DNA of 9,442 bases from an uncultured Terrimonas sp. (GTDB lineage Bacteria > Bacteroidota > Bacteroidia > Chitinophagales > Chitinophagaceae). The first letter of the stretch is position 1, and the number at the start of each line of letters is the position of its first letter. Shown here piece after piece: positions 5,941-9,442 of this stretch. The notes beneath the pieces are model-generated. The model was given only the letters and a program-made list of their open reading frames with translations. It did not search any database and was not told the DNA's origin. The stretch lies in contig CAMPJQ010000065.1 of NCBI GenBank assembly GCA_946886925.1, positions 1 to 9,442 on the forward strand, in the 5' to 3' direction. Both the position numbers and the translations under genes were made by a program.

Positions 5941-8061
5941 TCATCTTACAAAAGCCATGGCAACGCCGCCGTCAATGTTCAGTACATTGCCTGTGGCCTT
6001 GTTCAATAATCCTCCTGTAAAAGCAAAGCAGGCATTGGCGATATCTTCCGGCAGGATGATTTCATTCAGTAAAGTGCGTTTGGCATAAAAGGCCGGGAGT
6101 TCTTCAACTGTTACACCATACGCTTTGGCACGTCCCTGTGCCCATGCCCCTGCCCATATTTTACTGTCGGAAATAACGGCATCGGGGTTTACCACGTTAA
6201 CGCGTATATGATCCTTCCCCAATTCAGCAGCATTCAAACGGCTTAAATGCAATTGTGCCGCTTTAGCAGAACCATAGCCAGCATTGTTAGGCCCGCTTAC
6301 CAGCGCGTTTTTGCTTACAATATTGATAACATCACCGCCCATATCCTGTTTGCGCATAATGTTTGCACCTTCCTGCGTAATGAGAAACTGGCCTTTTACG
6401 AGTACATCGTATAATAAATCCCAGTCTTTTTCGGTATGTTCTTCCAGGGGTTTTGAAATAGATAAACCGGCGCAGTTTACCACAATATCAACGCCGCCAA
6501 AGGCCAATGCTGTAGCTTTAAAAGCTTTGCGAATAGTGTTTGCATCCGTAACGTCTAATACTTCTGCCGAAAAAGCATCTTTACTGTAGTGAGCCGCAAA
6601 ATCTTTTTTTGCATTGCTTAGTCTTTCCGCATCGTTATCATTCACCATTACCACTGCGCCTTCGTCTGCAAACTTTTTAGCGATGGCCTTACCAATTCCC
6701 CCTGCGCTGCCAGTTACCAAAGCAATTCTTCCCGACAAAGCTTTTGGCTTTGGCATACGTTGAAGTTTAGCTTCTTCCAGTAACCAGTATTCAATATTAA
6801 AAGCCTCCTGCCGGGGCAGGGAAGTATATTCAGAAATGGCTTCAGCGCCTTTCATTACATTTATGGCGTTGATATAGAATTCAGCGGCTACTCTCGCTGT
6901 TTGTTTGTCTTTAGCGAAAGTGAACATGCCCACACCGGGGTACAGTATCACCACCGGGTTGGCGTCGCGCACGGCAGGACTATTGGCATGTTTGCATTTT
7001 TCGTAGTACTCCGTATACATTTTCCGGTAAGCTTCAAACTGCGGCTTTAGCTTTTCTTTTATAGCGGCTACATCAAACAGGTTGTCGGCGGGTATAAGAT
7101 CCAGTACCAGCGGACTGATCTTGGTCCTTAAAAAATGGTCGGGGCAACTGGTGCCCATGGGCGCCAATCTTTCCAGGTCATTGGAGTTGATATATTCCAG
7201 TACCCTGTCGTCGTCTGTAAAATGACCGATCATTTTTACATTGGAAGAACAAAATCCCCTGAGTATGGGTGCTAAAGCCGCTGCTTTATCTAACCTTTCT
7301 TCTTTCGGCAGGGATTCTATTTTTGCACCACCGAACACAGGTTTATTTTTTATATTTTCTTCGAGGTAGGCTGCACAACGTTCAATAACTTCCAGGGTAT
7401 TGATATAGCTTTCAAATGCTGTATCGCCCCATGTAAACAATCCGTGGGAGCCGAGCATTATACCGCGTATTCCCGGATTTTCATCAAGGCATTGCTTTAA
7501 TTTCAATCCAAGGTCAAAACCCGGCCGCTGCCATTCAACCCAGCCTATGGTGCCGTTAAAAAGGTCCTGCGTAATGCGTTTGCCGTCTTTGGCAGCGGCA
7601 ATGGCAATTGCGGCATCGGGGTGCAGGTGGTCAATGTGCTTAAAAGGCAAAAAGCCATGCAAAGGCGTATCTATAGAAGGAGCTTTGGAGCTCAGATCAA
7701 AAATACAATGATTAAAAAGTTCCACCATCTCATCTTCATGATCAATACCCCGGTATACATTGGTGAGACTCCTTAAACGGTCTACGTACAAAGCGGCCAG
7801 CCCGCTTTTCTTCAATGTACCTAAATCGCCCCCCGAACCTTTAACCCACATCACTTCTGTTTCCCTGCCTGTAAGCGGATCCTTAGACATTACTTTGCAC
7901 GAGGTGTTACCGCCGCCATAATTCGTTAGCCGCAGGTCGGCGCCCAATAAATTGGAACGGTAAATCAGTAAGCCCACTTCATCTCCTGCAAGCTCCGCAG
8001 CTTTTGCATCATCCCATAAATAACTCACATGCTTAAATTCATTTGTTGTAACAGAAGGCAT
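5941..8061 (-). CDS. rhaEW: Bifunctional L-rhamnulose-1-phosphate aldolase / L-lactaldehyde dehydrogenase (SDR)
   Basis: A 706-residue fusion. The N-terminal part (to about 430) is a class II aldolase of the RhaE type that splits L-rhamnulose 1-phosphate into dihydroxyacetone phosphate and L-lactaldehyde. It shows GGGNTS at 49-54, KGSGGDL at 74-80, the zinc pair H145 and H147 in HIDHLHPDA, and a third ligand H206 in GSHG. The C-terminal part (about 443-706) is a short-chain dehydrogenase with the NAD-binding TGSAGGIG at 450-457, NCAG at 529-532, S583, and the catalytic Y596 and K600 in YGSAK; it ends in a typical N-I-D-G-G tail. This architecture (RhaEW; also annotated as RhaD aldolase/alcohol dehydrogenase) is known from Bacillus and Chloroflexus, where the second domain is reported to oxidise lactaldehyde to lactate. 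Reduction to propanediol is the alternative reading. All key residues are present in both halves. It starts 27 bp after rhaT, with a leader rich in A. Confidence 0.93.
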   Translation of the reverse strand: MPSVTTNEFKHVSYLWDDAKAAELAGDEVGLLIYRSNLLGADLRLTNYGGGNTSCKVMSKDPLTGRETEVMWVKGSGGDLGTLKKSGLAALYVDRLRSLTNVYRGIDHEDEMVELFNHCIFDLSSKAPSIDTPLHGFLPFKHIDHLHPDAAIAIAAAKDGKRITQDLFNGTIGWVEWQRPGFDLGLKLKQCLDENPGIRGIMLGSHGLFTWGDTAFESYINTLEVIERCAAYLEENIKNKPVFGGAKIESLPKEERLDKAAALAPILRGFCSSNVKMIGHFTDDDRVLEYINSNDLERLAPMGTSCPDHFLRTKISPLVLDLIPADNLFDVAAIKEKLKPQFEAYRKMYTEYYEKCKHANSPAVRDANPVVILYPGVGMFTFAKDKQTARVAAEFYINAINVMKGAEAISEYTSLPRQEAFNIEYWLLEEAKLQRMPKPKALSGRIALVTGSAGGIGKAIAKKFADEGAVVMVNDNDAERLSNAKKDFAAHYSKDAFSAEVLDVTDANTIRKAFKATALAFGGVDIVVNCAGLSISKPLEEHTEKDWDLLYDVLVKGQFLITQEGANIMRKQDMGGDVINIVSKNALVSGPNNAGYGSAKAAQLHLSRLNAAELGKDHIRVNVVNPDAVISDSKIWAGAWAQGRAKAYGVTVEELPAFYAKRTLLNEIILPEDIANACFAFTGGLLNKATGNVLNIDGGVAMAFVR

Positions 8062-8088
8062 ATTTTTTATTTTAGTGTATCAATAAAT

Positions 8089-9177
8089 TTATTTTAACGA
8101 GTTGCCATATCCAACCAATAAAACAGCTACTATTATGGTTGCAATTCCGAGCGTGATCATGCTTTTTGTTTTAGCACTTACCCCTTTCCATTCTTTCAGC
8201 ACAATACCCCAAAAGTTAGCTACTAAAATAATAAACGCCATATGCAATATCCAGGAACTGGCCCCATTGCCCATTTTGCTTTCACCCATCCCATAAAAGA
8301 AAAACTGGAGAAACCAGGTAATGCCGGCCAAAGCCGAGAAAATGTAATTGGACAACAGTGGTGTTTTTGTATTGGTATAATCTCCAAAAGTTTTATTGCG
8401 TGCGTTTAATATCATACACCAAATAAAATTAGTGGTAAGCCCTCCCCATAGTATTACCACGAAAATTACGTTATTCTGGAACAAAAATTCCCCTTGCCCG
8501 GGATGTGCTGTTTTCCATATTTCATTGGCGGTATGCGCCATTGATTTTCCCGATTCAATTCCAAAATTAAAACAGGCGCTTAAGATTCCGGATACAATGG
8601 ATACCAGCAACCCCAGCCCAAACTTGTATTCGGTTTTCATTTGCATGCCATGCGGATCGGTGCCGGATCTGTTTAATTCACTTTCTTTCATCATCCCTGC
8701 TTTACCACAGAAAATGATTCCCAATACACATACTGCCAGCCCTGCAAGTACATACAGCCCCCACGTTGAATGGATGAGCATACTAAAAGTATCCTTACCC
8801 TCTTTCGGAAAAAAATTGTAGTATATGGAAGGTATAAGCGAACCAAATACCATGCACAAGCCCAATATAATACTGGTGCCCAGCGAAATACCTAAATAAC
8901 GTACGCCCAAACCATAAGTTAATCCGCCTATACCCCAAAGCACGCCAAACAAATAAGTAATACCTAAAATGCTGCCATCGGTGCTTTTAATAATTTCCGC
9001 AAAACCCGGAATGGTTAAATAAGCAGCCAATGGGGGAACAATTAACCATGAAAAAATACCGCCTGCTATCCAGTAACTTTCCCATGCCCAACCCTTTACT
9101 TTTTTAAAGGGAGTATAAAAACTGCCCGACGCAAAACCTCCGATAAAATGATAAACAATTCCTAAAATTACCTGCAT
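8089..9177 (-). CDS. rhaT: L-rhamnose/H+ symporter RhaT
   Basis: A 362-residue polytopic inner-membrane protein that imports L-rhamnose with protons, in the DMT superfamily; E. coli RhaT has 344 residues and ten membrane spans. The N-terminus reads like the E. coli protein: a G-x-x-x-H-x-I-G-x-x-x-x-x-x-F-Y-x-P-F-K-K-V-K start (about 6-28), W-x-W-E (30-33), a G-G-I-x-S-W-x-I-x-P segment (39-48), W-G-I-G-G-x-x-Y-G-L (about 81-90) and R-Y-L-G (93-96). Hydrophobic segments continue to the C-terminus, with a longer polar loop around 165-185. It is first in the operon. The ATG at 9175-9177 gives the family N-terminus, and a promoter-like element lies about 38 bp upstream. Some Bacteroidota relatives may carry other 6-deoxy sugars, but the neighbouring genes make rhamnose by far the likeliest substrate. 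Confidence 0.93.
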   Translation of the reverse strand: MQVILGIVYHFIGGFASGSFYTPFKKVKGWAWESYWIAGGIFSWLIVPPLAAYLTIPGFAEIIKSTDGSILGITYLFGVLWGIGGLTYGLGVRYLGISLGTSIILGLCMVFGSLIPSIYYNFFPKEGKDTFSMLIHSTWGLYVLAGLAVCVLGIIFCGKAGMMKESELNRSGTDPHGMQMKTEYKFGLGLLVSIVSGILSACFNFGIESGKSMAHTANEIWKTAHPGQGEFLFQNNVIFVVILWGGLTTNFIWCMILNARNKTFGDYTNTKTPLLSNYIFSALAGITWFLQFFFYGMGESKMGNGASSWILHMAFIILVANFWGIVLKEWKGVSAKTKSMITLGIATIIVAVLLVGYGNSLK

Positions 9178-9214
9178 CCGTTTGTCTTTTCAAGTGGTGG
9201 AAACAATCTGTGTT

Positions 9215-9222
9215 CAAAAGTA
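9215..9222 (-). promoter_or_regulatory. Putative Bacteroidota-type -7 promoter element of the rha operon
   Basis: On the minus strand this reads TACTTTTG, an exact match to the TAnnTTTG -7 consensus of Bacteroidota sigma factors. Transcription would start near 9208-9210 and leave a leader of about 30 nt before rhaT. No good TTG -33 element lies at the expected distance, which fits an activator-dependent promoter. Confidence 0.6.
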
Positions 9223-9240
9223 TACTATACCCTTGTTAAA

Positions 9241-9270
9241 GCTGTCATGTGCTGTCATGTGCTGTCGTGC
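9241..9270 (-). promoter_or_regulatory. Three tandem 10-bp repeats abutting the rha promoter; candidate operator
   Basis: GCTGTCATGT occurs twice without a gap (9241-9250, 9251-9260), followed by GCTGTCGTGC (9261-9270), which matches 8 of 10 positions. The period of 10 bp puts all copies on about the same face of the helix. The nearest copy begins 18 bp upstream of the -7 element, so the repeats cover roughly -30 to -60, where the -33 element would be and where class II activators such as AraC-family RhaR/RhaS proteins bind. The binding protein is not in the window. Confidence 0.6.
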
Positions 9271-9350
9271 AATTGGAATGCAGGAAACAATGACTGACAT
9301 AATATTGCATTAACGGATTTTAATCCATGGTTTTTTAAAGATCAATTTTT

Positions 9351-9379
9351 TGCCAGGCGGAATGCCGGTCCGCCTGGCA
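9351..9379. terminator. Perfect 10-bp hairpin, possible terminator of a neighbouring gene
   Basis: TGCCAGGCGG at 9351-9360 and its exact inverse at 9370-9379 enclose a 9-nt loop; the stem is G+C-rich in an A/T-rich setting. A T-run precedes it on the plus strand and only a mixed A/T stretch follows, so it is not a textbook rho-independent terminator in either direction. It lies upstream of the rha promoter and may insulate it. Confidence 0.5.
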
Positions 9380-9442
9380 TAATTATATATACATAATTGG
9401 TATTGTCAATTACAGGTAAGGATATGGAAGCGCCGGTAAGGC
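9380..9442. other. Right-edge sequence of undecided coding status
   Basis: Nothing firm can be called here. Possibilities are a plus-strand gene starting at the ATG 9424-9426 after a purine-rich AGGTAAGG stretch (divergent to rhaT, where a regulator could lie), or the end of a minus-strand gene with a stop at 9410-9412 or at 9342-9344. The A/T-rich part 9383-9412 includes a short inverted repeat, TAATTG and CAATTA. The fragments are too short to identify. Confidence 0.3.

Noticed and set aside
9342..9440. Minus-strand open frame of 32 codons reading into the window from the right edge
   Set aside because: It passes through the perfect hairpin and its translation matches no family I recognise; coding status cannot be decided without the flanking sequence.
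9410..9442. Minus-strand residues LPALPYPY resembling the N-terminus of iron/manganese superoxide dismutase
   Set aside because: The frame stops two codons later (9410-9412) and no other frame continues the family pattern, so eight matching residues at the window edge are most likely chance.

Overview
The window carries what looks like a complete L-rhamnose utilisation operon on the minus strand, followed downstream by a small group of unrelated housekeeping or uncharacterised genes. The organism is probably a member of the Bacteroidota, most likely of the Chitinophagaceae type. This is inferred from a TAnnTTTG-type -7 promoter element before the first operon gene, A/T-rich gene leaders without Shine-Dalgarno sequences, moderate G+C, and the combination of a Pseudomonas stutzeri-type RhaI isomerase with a fused aldolase/dehydrogenase. 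No 16S rRNA or other marker is present, so the assignment is tentative.

From right to left, in the direction of transcription: an upstream region (9178-9442) with a perfect hairpin, three tandem 10-bp repeats and a promoter; rhaT (sugar/proton symporter); rhaEW (rhamnulose-1-phosphate aldolase fused to a short-chain dehydrogenase); rhaM (mutarotase); rhaI (isomerase); rhaB (FGGY kinase). Together they import L-rhamnose, equilibrate its anomers, isomerise it to L-rhamnulose, phosphorylate it, and split the product into dihydroxyacetone phosphate and L-lactaldehyde, which the fused dehydrogenase domain can oxidise. No transcription regulator lies inside the window; the 10-bp repeats against the promoter are a candidate operator for one encoded elsewhere.

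Downstream of rhaB come a SirB1/transglutaminase-like protein and a membrane-anchored DUF4258 protein, which overlap by 4 nt (ATGA). Then follow plsC (lysophosphatidate acyltransferase) and, converging on it from the left edge, the last codons of a plus-strand gene.

The most unusual feature is not a gene. Almost every sizeable gap between genes contains degenerate tandem repeats with a strict 7-bp period, but with different consensus words: GTGAGAG (65-117 and an inverted pair at 1043-1165), ACCTGYA (125-207), CATTCAC (4112-4139) and CARGTTR plus AATTTRA (5752-5816). They fill the whole convergent gap at the left edge, including both stop codons, and sit in the two longest gaps inside the rha operon. 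They resemble in form the heptanucleotide short tandem repeats (STRR) known from cyanobacteria.
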